Notes under the pieces: model-generated | What the model saw: the letters and a program-made list of their open reading frames with translations, nothing else | The model's database searches: none | What the model was told of the DNA's origin: nothing | Program-made: the position numbers and the translations under genes | Origin: Albula goreensis | Lineage: Eukaryota > Chordata > Actinopteri > Albuliformes > Albulidae | Direction of reading: 5' to 3' | DNA: 64,000 nt | Assembly: GCA_022829145.1 (NCBI GenBank) | Contig: CM040748.1 | Location: 3,418,501 to 3,482,500, forward strand | In this document: one piece after another, positions 37,831 through 50,200 of the stretch | Layout: each line of letters starts with the position of its first letter | Numbering within the stretch: position 1 is the stretch's first letter

Positions 37831-39112
37831 TTAGCGATCATGTTTAAACTTTGTGTCAAAATACAGTGTTCGTAAATAAATAATAATGATTTAAACAGCT
37901 TAACTACTTACCATAACTAGGTCATTTAAATAATCACTATTTCATTTCATCAAGTATCGTAAACCTCTTTTAAACATGTAATTAAAGTAATAATTTAATC
38001 ATTTTTATTCTTAATTGGGAACTTGACTTCATTAAACACCTTATCCATGGTGTGAAATGGTGTGCTCCCAGGGGCTTTAACTGACACAAAAGATACTAAA
38101 ATGATATTTTCAAAAATAATTTTTTTCCTGGGAAAACTTGCAGAGCACAATCATTCAGAAGAGACCAGACTCATTGAGTTAGGGAGAAAACTCAGGAGAG
38201 TAAAGAGGACAAATGAAAGCTGGTGCAAATCGTGTGAAACACTACAAGAGTGGCTGGAATATCAGAGTGCTATAGAGGGGAATCTTTAATATGGTCTCCG
38301 ACTTTCCTCAAAAGCTAATAAAATAAAGATAACAAAAAGTAACCAGCACTTGAATCAAGAAATGTGTTTATGTATACAACTTTCATCAAAACAGAAACAT
38401 TACAGCTTTTTTTGATTTCCTGTGCTCCACACAGGAGGCTTTGTCAGATCAAAAGTGGTCAGATCAAAAGTATTTTACAGTTACTGTAGACTTCAATTAT
38501 ATAACCAGAAGTAGAATTAGCCGTCATTTGAGATGGTGAAATTTGAATTAAATATGGTGCGGGACAAATAAGACAGGAGGGATGAGTCCAAATGGAATAT
38601 TTACACCGTGCTTCTCAAACACAGACCCATCTATTGAACTCAAACAATTTCAAAATGGCGGCAGCGACTAGTAGTTGTTGTTAGGACTTTGCGCTGCGCT
38701 CATGCTCCAGGTGAAGATGGATTTATTTGGCAGTTTAATTAAGAGGACCTACAGAGGTATTGATTATCTACATGCCAGGGACCAAAGTTTCCCCTTTCCC
38801 TGTAGTAATTTATCGGTCTCACCGTGAGAGAGATTGACACTCACTGTCTGCCGGGCCCGGCGTGATCCCGCTGCGATGCCTGCGCATTCGTTTGCTCCGC
38901 TCTTTGCCATGGTCCACCTCTGGGTCGGTGTGGGCGCTGTGCGGGACATAGGAGCAGAATATTTGTGATGCTGCACGGTTCTTTCTGTCAGTAAATAAGC
39001 TGGCTGTACAGATGGAGACCCTGCGCTACCTGCTGAGAGTTATAATGCCTGGACTTGGCCTCAGGGCATTTTGTCATACAGTAATCCAAAACCAGACTCT
39101 CTTTTTATTTAT
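37831..39112. other. noncoding; 15-base tandem duplication at 38443-38472
   Basis: GTCAGATCAAAAGTG is followed directly by GTCAGATCAAAAGTA. A 75-codon frame at 38062-38289 is rich in charged residues but has no recognisable family. A CpG-bearing stretch at 38820-38960 (GCCGGGCCCGGCGTGATCCC) may be regulatory. Confidence 0.4.
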
Positions 39113-39113
39113 T

Positions 39114-39152
<39 letters not shown>
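39113..39152. repeat. (AT)8(GT)12 microsatellite
   Basis: An AT run passes directly into a GT run. Confidence 0.93.
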
Positions 39153-39214
39153 TTCCCCTCTCCACTTGCTTACGTATAAAAAAACAAGCCAAATCAGACT
39201 CATCATTAGATCAC

Positions 39215-39460
39215 ATCAGAATCTGATGCGAAAGACACATGATGCAATGCCTGAATCTGACCGGGAAACGATCGCGCATCGTTTTCAGCGGCCTCGGTTA
39301 GCATTATCGTCATCGTCATGATCAGTGGCGTGGCGATCATCAGGTGTCCAGGGCGAGGACAGGTGCATGGTGCGTTTTCGTTTCGAGTCGGGACTCCCGA
39401 GCGCACGGCAGAGTGGGCGTTAGCTGATGGATTGACAACAGCTCTGCCCCCTGGTGGTTT
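39215..39460. promoter_or_regulatory. CpG-rich patch ending in a CTCF-type core
   Basis: CpG is dense (AACGATCGCGCATCG at 39267-39281; TTTCGTTTCGAGTCGG). GCCCCCTGGTGG at 39446-39457 is the complement of CCACCAGGGGGC, the core of the vertebrate CTCF motif, so a site would lie on the minus strand. No coding frame of note overlaps. Insulator or regulatory function is an inference. Confidence 0.4.
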
Positions 39461-39874
39461 GTTTGTGCGCTGATCAGCGGCCGGTCAGTCAGCTCTTGTG
39501 CATCTTCCCCCAATTTGTGAGAGCGCTGTACCCCTAAGAAACACCTCAGGGATGCCGTACCATGGACTGGGGGAGGCGGGAAGGAGGAAATGTAATTCAT
39601 TTTGCCCTGAGCCATTTTTCGGGGCATGCTGTCAGCGAATTTTGAGTATGTTAGTCTGACGCCTCTCTGCTTGAGACTCACAGTTTAAGAATCTTCACGC
39701 TCGATTCTAAATCACCAGACATCATTCTGCAAAAGCCGGACACCATTATACTTATCAGGATTTTATTTTGTTTTTTAATCATTCATAGTCGCCCTATCCC
39801 TTGCTTCTAAAGTAATACAAATTGAATGCAAAGACGTTGTTAAGCGTGAACATGTTAGATATTGTAAGAGTTTC
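39461..39874. other. noncoding, no gene seen
   Basis: A 113-codon minus-strand frame (39340-39681) has no recognisable domain. Confidence 0.45.
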
Positions 39875-39879
39875 ATTTG

Positions 39880-39925
39880 TGAACCCCCTGATGAAGGCGC
39901 ATGTTGCCGAAATGTTGGTCATGTC
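39880..39925 (+). mobile_element. dispersed-repeat motif fragment
   Basis: CCCTGATGAAGGCGCATG followed by TTGCCGAAATGTTGGTCATG matches a word pair (TGATGAAGGC…GCCGAAACGTTGG) that I recall from dispersed repeats of fishes and amphibians. I cannot name the family or define its borders; the surrounding 200 bases may also belong to it. Confidence 0.4.
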
Positions 39926-40127
39926 CCACCATTCCTTTCCTTTTCAGTGTAATGTTTCATCATCAGTACCTTGGTCAATACAAGGTCTTTGTATCAAGGA
40001 TATTGTAAGTGTAAAAGAGGTAGTAACAGTGCTGTATACCATGCTTGACTGCAGGCAAAGCATTGTAGGTGAGTTTTTGTTAGAGAACTGAAATTCTTTC
40101 ACACTGGTTTAACTGATGCAGATTCTT

Positions 40128-40328
40128 TGCTCTAGAAGGTTCCTGTAATCCTGCAATCTTCAATCCACAACCACATTCATCCCATCAAAAGGGTTCTTCA
40201 CTTGTCCTGCTGGGGGAACCCTTAAAGGTTCTTCTTTGATGTGGATTTCACTCACAGGTTCTCTGTAGAACCTTATTATGAGGGTCACATATAAAGATAG
40301 AAAGCAGTCTTTCTTCTAAGAGTGTAGT
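40128..40328. mobile_element. degenerate teleost MITE (GGGTTCT/AGAACC type)
   Basis: The right end reads TTTCTTCTAAGAGTGTAG, and the left end GCTCTAGAAGGTTCC is its diverged complement. Inside are AGGGTTCTTC, GGGGAACCCTTAAAGGTTCT and AGGTTCTCTGTAGAACC. I recall these ends and GGTTCT/AGAACC palindromes from an abundant fish miniature element starting TACACTCTTAGAA. Confidence 0.6.
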
Positions 40329-40366
40329 TTTCTGGAATCTTCAATCCAAAACCATATTCATCCCAT
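40151..40366. repeat. 35-base direct repeat pair flanking the MITE
   Basis: ATCTTCAATCCACAACCA…TTCATCCCAT at 40151-40185 recurs at 40332-40366 with about four mismatches (ATCTTCAATCCAAAACCA…). The 181-base offset spans almost the whole MITE-like segment. The first copy lies just inside its left border and the second just outside its right border. Confidence 0.8.
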
Positions 40367-40369
40367 TCT

Positions 40370-41330
40370 ATAGAGAGAAGCTGTTTATTTTTTTTTTTTA
40401 GTTGATCGATTTTGTTGGGTCAGAGCCATCTGAGGAGAAGATAAACGCAGGGCATGCATGTGCTTCTCTATAAGATCCAGCCGAAAGGGCAGGACCTTGC
40501 TGTGGTACTGTGTGGAGCCTCTGTCAATCCTAGCACCAGACTCTGTCAGTACACACGGAATGTATAATAACTACACCCTTCACAGTATCAGTCTCTAAAG
40601 TCTGTTTTTTGTGGCAACAATGTCTGATCCGTCCAGTATTGGAAGATATTGGGTAACCTGGAGGTCAAACACAGACTTATCCAGTTCTAGATGGCAGCCC
40701 TAGAGACAATTCCTGAACTTCAAGGTTTTTTGTGAGGTCTTACTGTCTTCCATGGGCAAATTTGTTGAAAAATAACCAAAAGTCTATTTTTCTTGTTAAA
40801 TTTTGCTTTAAACAATGTTTTTAATCATGCTTGTTTTGTTCATTGAGTGATGAATTCCTTTGGAGATCTAACCTACAGTTAGGATGAAGATGATGTATTC
40901 ATCTTTCTGTATATCACTGAAATATCTTCACCTCAGGAGAATAAAGGACATTGGTACAAGCACCACCTACAGCAGTCCAAACAGGGAGGTCCATGTTTAA
41001 TATTTCAAATATAATATTTTACCATCTGCACCCAGATTAGCAGCCAGCCTGTAATCAAATGACCAGCAAAAAACAGGACTAAATAAAATGAGGGGAAAAC
41101 AGAAACCCTGGTTTGTTTGAAGCTTTTCCAGATTGTGGCTACGATAATGCTAACACACAGAGACTAATCGCCGTATGATCCAGCCAGCACTCTGAGCTGC
41201 ACAATTTTCAGGAAGCGGAAGGTCACAGAAACATAGCCCAAGGCTTTGTCATGAGCATTAAAGGCTTATGGAATTTCTCTCCATTGCACACTTGATTATG
41301 AGCACGGCCATCCCCTTTAGGTCTGAGCGG
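40370..41330. other. noncoding, no gene seen
   Basis: A T11 run sits near 40390. No exon, RNA or mobile element recognised. Confidence 0.5.
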
Positions 41331-41339
41331 ACCATAAAA

Positions 41340-41520
41340 GGTCAAGCTCACCAGTGTGAAACGCTACGCCGCGACTCCGCGAGCGATGACCGCGCCGGCC
41401 GCGGCTAAGCGATGGCCAAATGATGGCGCCCGATAGCAGAACAGCGGATTTATAATGTTGTTTAGCGGAATTTGTCCGATAAAGCAGCTGCCGGCCGGCT
41501 GGCCACCACACACAGCCCGA
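41340..41520. promoter_or_regulatory. short CpG-dense patch
   Basis: Roughly twenty CpGs fall within 180 bases, including ACGCTACGCCGCGACTCCGC, GACCGCGCCGGCCGCGGC and GCCGGCCGGC. Flanks are CpG-poor. Overlapping 64-codon frames on both strands are unrecognised. This could be a small CpG island, an orphan promoter or an enhancer. Confidence 0.4.
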
Positions 41521-42013
41521 GCATGTGTTAGCTGCGGTTTAGCCCTGTCAGACCATCTTTCTGAGTGGCTGTGGATCTACCCCCAGCCTACCGCTACCCT
41601 CGCCTCCCCGCTGAGGGGCCCACACACATTGCTCCGGGCAGTGCAGTAATTGGCATCCGTCCAGAGACATGTCACTCTGTCCAGCAGCGAGTTAAGCAGC
41701 TACTGAAAGGCGCGGTGGAGCCTGCATCTGGATCAGAGGTGAAATGTGCTGTTGCAGTAGAGAGACTACTTGGAGAGCATTATGTTCTGCTCTGGAGGTG
41801 TGCACCTGAATGGCTGTTCAGTGGGTTTTAATGGACTCCAAAATTTACTCCTGCAATCCGTACCAACTGAACATGGGTCTTTAGCATTATCCGATATTTC
41901 AAACCCTCATTTGAAAAAGCAGTATATTTTGAAAAAATCGTGTTAAATAATGAAAAAATAGTGTTGTGGTATTTGTAGTTAGGAACGTCATATTTGTTTT
42001 ACAAATATGTTTG

Positions 42014-42015
<2 letters not shown>
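41521..42015. other. noncoding, no gene seen
   Basis: An 88-codon frame at 41565-41831 has no recognisable domain. Confidence 0.45.
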
Positions 42016-42095
<80 letters not shown>

Positions 42096-42185
42096 GTCCA
42101 TTGTCATTGTAGTTTGCAAGTGACTGTATTTGTGTGTGTTGTTGTTCATTGTTACTGTAATGTGTGTGTGTGTGTGTGTGTGTGT
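42016..42185. repeat. (TG)39 array, imperfect duplication, second (TG)n
   Basis: An almost pure TG run of 79 bases (42016-42094) is followed by GTTGTCCATTGTCATTGTAG. A related GTTGTTCATTGTTACTGTAA comes next and leads into a second TG run (42161-42185). The layout suggests duplication of the array edge. Confidence 0.93.
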
Positions 42186-43379
42186 TCTAGAGACACACAG
42201 AAATGTGATACTCTTAAGGCTTGATATATCAAGCAATGATAGTCTGATAACCTTCAGATACTTTTCACACCATTTTAGTGTTTGTGCTCAGAGCTGGGTA
42301 AAACCCGTAAAACCCAAGCATATTTAAACGTTAAAGGGTAATCTTTAAGATGGTTTAATTATCTTTAAGATGCATTATATTTGACTCTCTGGCAATGTCT
42401 TACATATCCACATTACTGTGGACACTGTTTCATTTGGTATCATGACAACCCTGAACTAATAATGTAGGCCGGAGCAGTTCCATCTCTTACCTGAGCCTCA
42501 CCTGAACTCTGCATTTACTGACATTTGTTATAGGTAAAGAATTTTATAGACGGGAAAAAAGTCAAGCTATTTAGGTAAAGGAGATTTAACATTCCCTTAT
42601 TTGCTTACCTTGCTAGAATTATATTTCCCAGAGACATAAAAAAATGCAAGGCCTGTCTTAAAAGTAGAACTGAGTTTAAGGTAAGAGGATTTGCTCTGTC
42701 CTGGTTTTTTGCTCTACTTAAATGAACTGAAGAGATCTTTATGTTAAATTCAGCCCTATATTTCACAGTTCTACAAAATACTCTTTTGCCCACTTTTTTT
42801 ATTTTCAGTCTTGAGCTACATGTGAATGCCAATATATGTTGTGTACGAAATAATTCAAACACAAACCCATAGCTGATTGGTCATGATTATGACATATCGC
42901 ATGCACAATATAGTGTTTTAGAAAGAAATTTCTTTTTGTCTCAGACAGGACATAGAAACCACATATGCTGCACAAATGACAGTAATTTGAGACTTTGGTA
43001 TATGAGTATGCGTGTGCCATAGCCTTTCACACTACCATCAAACGATTTGTATGTCACATTCAAAATTAACTTGCAAACTATAAATCTTTAATAGGGAGGG
43101 TTTAAAGATTGAGCCATTGGTAAGGTCACACTAAAGATAGGATTAATCTGAAAATCCTCTCAAAACTCACATTAAAAACTGAGCAAAAATCTGATTTGTC
43201 TTTATAGGAAATTAAATAAGGTCATATTTGACATGGGTGCCATTAGTTAGGGATGTGATAGGATACTCAGTAATGCAGGCTACCGTCTCTTTATGTTAAT
43301 GTATAGGTTAAGCCAGCTCCATCACCAGGAGCAGTTTCATCAATGCATGTTAATATAGTCAGTCATTGTACATTAGAGT
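42186..43379. other. noncoding AT-rich DNA
   Basis: No gene or repeat recognised. Frames up to 85 codons on the minus strand lack any motif. Confidence 0.5.
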
Positions 43380-43429
43380 AAAATAAGCCATTAAGCTGTC
43401 TTTCGTTTGTAACTGGGCAGGGTTTTCTG

Positions 43430-43720
43430 CTGAGGAAGGGAACTTGGTGCCGCACATTGTCATTCATAAGTGATTTTTCAAGCCCTTTTTCCAGTCGTGA
43501 GCAGGTTACCGGCTCAGATGATCAATTAATCATCCTGTCAGAAATTAAATACTATCTGTTAGTCAGGATCCCGCGACTGAAATATTCTCCCACTGCAGTA
43601 ATCACTGCAGGCCGAGGAAAGTTTCTGTCACCAGAGAGCCAATAGCCGAGTAAATATGGAGCTTCTGCACACTAATTCATTTCCTCTGCATTTAAAACGA
43701 GGCTAACTATACTGTAATTC
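43430..43720. promoter_or_regulatory. candidate cis-regulatory block
   Basis: Balanced sequence with GATGATCAATTAATCATCC (a near-palindrome at 43517-43535), CTGCAGTAATCACTGCAG (43593-43610) and TAATTCATGATTAATTGC. Dense homeodomain-type cores and dyads in a low-repeat stretch resemble conserved noncoding elements. A T23 run follows at about 43801-43823. Confidence 0.33.
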
Positions 43721-43799
43721 ATGATTAATTGCATAATTTGTAAGTAGTATAATTACAAGTATATTACAGTTATGTCACATTGGAAAATAATACATGTCT

Positions 43800-43823
43800 A
43801 TTTTTTTTTTTTTTTTTTTTTTT
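43800..43823. repeat. T23 homopolymer
   Basis: An uninterrupted T run with no recognised retroelement beside it. Confidence 0.85.
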
Positions 43824-45315
43824 ACCGTTGCTGTCCATAAGTAACAAGATGTTTGTTTACAGCAACATGAATATACATCGAAAAATCGAATGAATATTCA
43901 TCAATATTATGATGAAGACCATATTTTAAGCACATTAAAATATCCTGCAGTATTCCATGCACTGACCATAGATACATCAGGGATGCGTTAATGTATATTT
44001 TATGACGGCATGTTAAATTACTCCCCATCACCGTGGCAATGCATAAAATTACATCATGCACATGGTTACAGATTAAGGCCCCCTCTTGATGCTTAAATTG
44101 GTGTATATGACATGTAGCAATTAGAATAACACACATTTAGAGAAGCCACACTGGCAGCAGAGAAATGCTTATGTTTCTTAAAACTGTGTTTTGTGACATG
44201 GTGTATTTTTCTGTGCACAGTACATACTAAGATAAAAATGAGTTTTGTTGTGATGGCAGCCATCCCCTGGAGGTCTTGCAGAGGATTGGTAACGAATTGA
44301 GTGGAATGTTTTGTTGTTTGTTTTTTTTTTTTAAAGTGTAAAAAAACACCCCAATTGTTTGATCTATTGTCCTCTTACCAGTTCTCACCAGCCAAAGGGT
44401 CGTAACTCAGATGTATTATTGAAAAGGGGGGGATTTGCTTCTGAATGTGTAATGAGGGTAACTCTCACATACCCGTTCTCCTGGGGTCACTTAATTGCAC
44501 CATGGATCAGTCTGATAGGTCCCCAGTGATGTCCGCAGCCCATACTGTCTGTCACATGCCCCCAACCTTACAGGAGAATTGTGCTCATGTTCATGATTTT
44601 AGTATGTTGTCCTTCATCATTACTGTAGTATGCAAATGAATGCATGTTTATATTGTTTTGCACGCATACAGACTTTTTTTCTGAACCAAAATGAATGAAT
44701 ATTATGCTTTCTCTGAAATTTCCTGTCCATCATATTGATGCTACAATCTCCCATGATGCATTTCTGTCTCAAAAAACTAGACAGTGGGGAGAATAAAATA
44801 ATGGCTTACTCTCATCATATGGTAAAATAGAAGCGAAATATCGGCATTATGATCGGCAAATTAAAGACATACATGCCACTAAGGGAGACACATGCCACAA
44901 AGTCTGTCATTGCAAGTAAGAAGTAATGAGTTTATCAGATATCATGGATAGCTATCTATGCTTACTTGTGTCTCTCCCCTGACTCACTGTCCACTAAGCT
45001 GTGCAAGATCAACAGAAAACTAGCAATGTGCTGTGCTGTACTGTATGGTCTGAAAATGAAATGATTTTTGCTTATTCACATATATTTAATGCATTTGTTT
45101 AGATAAACATGTATTAAATGTATTGTTTAGCAAATGAGTTCTCCACTAGTGCACAATAAAGCTGCTATTCAGTTTTACCATTTAATTAATATGTTTATTA
45201 ATATGTCAGTCTTTGTTTTCTCTCATTTTTAGCTCCTACCTTCCCTTGTTTTTTATTGGTTACCTGGCTGAACCATTCATAATGATTTCTGTGGTGAGAG
45301 GATCCTCAAGTAGTG
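43824..45315. other. noncoding AT-rich DNA
   Basis: A 104-codon minus-strand frame (43822-44136) is unrecognised. No RNA gene or repeat seen. Confidence 0.5.
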
Positions 45316-45324
45316 AGACACTGG

Positions 45325-45600
45325 TAAATGGAATCGCCTAATTTGCATATTAATTGCTTAATACCTCAGCACTCGATTGACTTGGGAAAGCCAGCATGCT
45401 TCAACTAAAGATGTAAATGAAACTGATCAAACCTATAAATCAATCGATGTTCGAAACGGATCGCCTCATGATGCAATTGAGACAGAGGACCCAGGAGTCC
45501 AGGACTGACACGGCGCTGGATGCCCGTTAGACTGCAGATGACAGACGAGCCAAAGTGGGCCTAGAGGTCTGAACTCATTATTATGTATGCCAATTTAAAA
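45325..45600. promoter_or_regulatory. candidate cis-regulatory block with octamer and PBX-HOX-type sites
   Basis: A perfect octamer ATTTGCAT (45341-45348) is followed by ATTAATTGC. ATAAATCA (45435-45442, complement of the PBX-HOX word TGATTTAT) runs into ATCGATG and then a CpG-bearing stretch. No coding frame is present. This is one of the better enhancer candidates by texture; conservation is untested. Confidence 0.35.
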
Positions 45601-47243
45601 TAAATCCATTTTCTGTGCATACAGCTGAGAAGGGTTTGTTTACATTGATATGCAAATACAAATAAACAGTGATTTTGAAATTTTAAAAGAAAAACTAACT
45701 TTATATTTTCAAAAGTTATGATGCTGAATGAGATTCATTTAAGGTCTGGTTAGGAAGCCGACATTTATGGGCTGGTCAGGGCCTTCAAACACTCAGGGAC
45801 CCCTTTCAGGCAGCCAGCAGAGCATGCTCAAACAGGTTTTCATCCCTTTGGTCTTTTTCATTTTTTTTCCTGTTAGTTTGAGGAAATTTTGGTCAAAGAA
45901 AACTCAGCTCTTTAAATAATTCAGTTTTACATACATAAATAACATTTCTCCCCACAATCATTTAAAGTATAGATATGCCACTTTTTAAATATATTTTCAC
46001 TCTCTTTAGACTCAGTGTTTCCTTGTAAACTGTCCTTTTCAGAATCCCCCTCATTATTCTAAAAGAAGAATAATCAGTACCAAAAAAAGTTTGCCCTGGA
46101 AAAAAATTTTGCAGGATGAGGTTTGTTTTGCAATGAAATCACAGGATTCACATGGAATACCATACTTTTCTCACACACAGGAAAAAAAAAAAAAGATGTT
46201 AAGATTGACCTAAGCAAATGAACTTCAATAAATTGAATTTCAATAAATAAATGAAGTAGCTACCCATTTCTTCATACTGGGGTTAGGGTATATCAAATAA
46301 AATGATCCAGCAGATTACAGCTGAAACTTTGACAACAAACACTGCCACTAATGTTCAATGCCACAGGCAGAAGGGCCCCTGTGTTAGCTTTGAAATACAC
46401 AAGCTTTGAAACACACGAGTACAAGATTATACTTACTTCGGCAGAGGCTCTTACTTAGCCATGCTCTCTGTTTCTAACTGAAACAAACTTCAGAATCTCC
46501 TAGCCTGCAATGGAAATGGCAGCACTGCCAGCTATGAATGTTCTCCAGAGCGGTGGTCAGGCTGTTCAGTATGGAACTCATCTTGTTGCTTCTGATTTGA
46601 AGTCGTAGATACCACAGCTCCCATCCCGAAAGAGTACACTTCAGTTCGAGTTTCATCCCAGACAGCAGTTTTGAATCAACTAAAATGTGCAATGCTCAAA
46701 AGGAGTTTGTGATGAAACAGAATTTACAGATGATATTGGTGTCTTGTAAAAAAACAAAATCTTATATGAAGCTTTGCAAAAATTTTGAAAATGTAGTTTG
46801 TGTTTTTCGAAGCATGTTTCAACCTAGCTGTTCACAGGTGTTTTGATTCATCTACTTCTGTGAAGTTCAATCCTGTACATAACTTGTTGTCCTGTACTTG
46901 TATGCTATTGAGCGTCAAGCTTCATAATTTATAATTTTTGCTGTTTTGAACTGAATTCAGTGGTGTTTAGCTGGAAAGTTCTTGTATGAGACCAAGATTA
47001 GCATAGTTCTAATACTTGTGATGAATGGGTGGTTGTAATATGCAAAGCTCAAATTCATGTAAATTAACTGCTGAAGTGTTACACATCTCAAATGCAACTG
47101 ATGCACAAGTCTCAGTATTAACAACCAGAGTAAAGGACCATAATGTTGGATGTAACAACAATATTCACGATGATATGCAGATAACTATGTTGCATTGAGC
47201 TAAATATTAAGAAAGTGGTTCTTCTGTCGTAGTACCGGACTTG
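45601..47243. other. noncoding AT-rich DNA
   Basis: An A13 run lies near 46182. No gene recognised. A CTTCGGCAG word at 46437 was examined as a possible snRNA fragment and rejected. Confidence 0.5.
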
Positions 47244-47264
47244 TTTTTTTTTTTTTTTTTTTTT
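47244..47264. repeat. T21 homopolymer
   Basis: An uninterrupted T run. Confidence 0.85.
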
Positions 47265-50200
47265 GCAAAATATATTCGTTGAAATCAGGCAGAGTTGTGC
47301 TGCACTGGAATGAGAAACCAGACTGAACTGTTTGGGCTGCAGACCACGTATGTTTGCACAGAGGTGTTTCCTGCCGCAGTGTAGGGTATGGGGTACTAGC
47401 CTACAGCCTGCAAACAGCATGAAGAGATACAATTCAACATATGTGGCAGGGTTTACCTCCATGACTATGTCTACAATTGCTTACAAAAAAAAGAACAAGG
47501 TTGACAGTTGGTACAGAAGTTATTTAAAAAAAACTTTGTTTCTCATAGTTGTAAAGTTGCAATATTGTTTCTGAATGCTTTGGATATACAACAATTCTTT
47601 GATTAAATAGAATGAAGAGTATTTATGAAGTGTTTGCCAGTTCAGTTTGTGGTGTTTATGTCCGTCATTATCTGCTCACAGACTTTTCTGAGGCAAGCAG
47701 AAGCAAACGAGTGAAATGAGTGGCGGCCATATTCATTGACCGGCTAAATATGAAAGTGGTTGCTGCTTCCAGCTTGTTCATTCATCATAACTTCTCAACT
47801 GTCAAAGTCCGTGGAGTCCTTCTACTTTTGCACATTTGCATGCTACTAGTTAAAACTTTCCATGGAAAATGAACAGTTTAATGAGAATAAGTTGGCTAAG
47901 CCATCCTGAGGTTTGAGCTAGCTAAACAGAAGACTTATCCATTCTCTGAGAGAAGTTAGAGGTAGTAGGAAATCGATATTTCTAATATTTCTAAACAGGT
48001 CATTATTTGTGTGCAGATGATAATGTACCTCTAGCTAGATAGCTCGATAGCTACTGGTTTTCAGTATATGAATACACAAAGTTATAATGTATTAGAATGC
48101 AATTAAGGTGGTTAGCATCTTCTCCACAGCCATCATTTCTAGTGGGCCATGTTTTAAATAGGTTTGCTTTATTTGGTTTGCAGGCAAAGCATGCAATTTC
48201 GAATTTGATAAAAACCATAAACTACCATCTTTTTACATTCCCACAATGCAACACTCAAAGTTACAGAACCTTTTCTAACCTGACTATTGTTATCACAGCC
48301 AAAGCGCATTGAGTTACACAATAGTCTTTGTCACTACTGTAGAGTTTGAAATATATTAGATAATTAGATATTAGAAAATATTTGATAATAGCTTGCTTGT
48401 AAATACGTGGTGCATATAATATTTTACAATCATTCTGGATTTGGAATGCAAGATTTATAGTTGATTTTTTAAAAATGCTTATCACTTCCATTTTCTTTGT
48501 TTTTTACACTAATTTTCAATAGTTGCTTCATTTAAATGACCAGACAACCACACTTTCAGCATTTGGGACATTCTGCTGCAGGTCTACCATTAAAATTAAT
48601 CAATTAACAAAGCCTATTACAACAAAATTGAAAACATTAGCTGTCTGACAACTGGTCTGACAAATTAGAAGTCCTTAAATGAATATTGAATATTGATTCT
48701 TTGTTACATGAATGTCCGTTTCTGACAGAATGTGACATTAAGAGTGTAAATTGTACCTTTTTAGAAATTAAAAGCTTCTAATTAAAACCAATTAACAGCT
48801 CTTTATATGTCAGTCACTGCAGTTAAGGTTGGAATAGACATCAGCATACAACCGGGTATACCAGGACTAGGCCTGATAAGCACCATTTAGTACAACTCTG
48901 GTGAAAATAGAAATGAAGAAAAAAAAACATTAATTAATGTATAAATAATAGCATCAATAAAAGTGCATCGCTTTTGAAATTTAACTAATTCCGTTCTCTT
49001 CTTGGTACTCTGTCATAGATTGATGTTGTTTTCTGCAACGTTGCTTTAAAAAAAATAATTCATACACCACTGTGAACATTGCGCCTGGTAGATAGAATAT
49101 TGCTGCATGCATTTTTTAAGAGAAAACCTTTAGATGTGATTAGCCTGCATGTGAGTCTTGCCAAGGCTGTGGTTGTCTGTCAGGTTTACTTATTGTTACT
49201 TATTGTTTTTTGGTTGCAGTTGTTGTTAGGATTGTGTTATTTTGCTCAAACCCACATCTCCTCCTACGGCTTGGGTGCTCCAGGCTCCATACTTTGTCAA
49301 GTTCCAGGACTGCATTCAGTTTGAGGTGCTCCATGAGGGAATATCTCACAAAAAAAAAGTGTTTTTACCATTTACTTACATTAAGATATGAGCAACTACA
49401 CAGAAAATTTATTCTGAAAGGTACCTTGCTTCCGCTAATATTTCTAACATCACCAGTGTGGATATAAACAAGTGTGAACCTAGATGTAATATGACATGGT
49501 TTTTCCCCAAATATTGGAATTATTCAGTTAATTACCAAATACCCTTCAGCCATAAAAATCACCATAATCACAACTGCAAATGTCTGCAGTGTTGGAGGTA
49601 GGGGATTTTTACTGTTTGCTCTTAACAAAAACAGACTAATGAAGAACGGACAAGTTTACTAACCGCAGCAAGCAATTACAGTGCTGATTAGCAACCAATG
49701 CTGTAGCTTGCATAGATTTTTGGTTAGGTTCAATACACCCAGAATAGCACAAAACCTGCTGTGGCTAACAGGCTAATAAACACACAGCTGATCCATTCAG
49801 TTAATGTGCTAATTTGTTGGGTTGCAACAAATGCATAAATAGAGCAAATGAATATGTTTCTAATCATAGCGGTCATAGACGTGGGACGTATTTCACTTGA
49901 ATAAGTACCTACGAAACTCAGTCAAAACAAAGTTGCAGAGCCACACTCATTAACGTTATCGAGGTGCTGAATTAAGAGATGGTTCACCTCCCTGGTCTGA
50001 TACCATGCAGGGACAGTCCGGTCCTGTGACCTCCAATTTGTAGTGATCCAATTATCATATTAAAATGTACATGCCTTCTGTGGAATGTGACGAAACATTT
50101 CACCCTTGTGTTTGTTTTTGTGATTTTGAAAATTTCGCATATGTCAATGGCAAAAGGTTCCCAGCTGTAATGCAGTCTCTCTGAGTCCCTTTTGCAGCAA

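Noticed and set aside
38062-38289. 75-codon charged frame with a CTCCCAG acceptor-like word before it
   Set aside because: Tempting as an exon, but the peptide matches no family I know and there is no donor; it ends in a stop.
46428-46455. ATACTTACTTCGGCAGAGG, resembling the 5' start of U1 or the CTTCGGCAG of U6
   Set aside because: Similarity stops after about 18 bases and no other snRNA segment follows.
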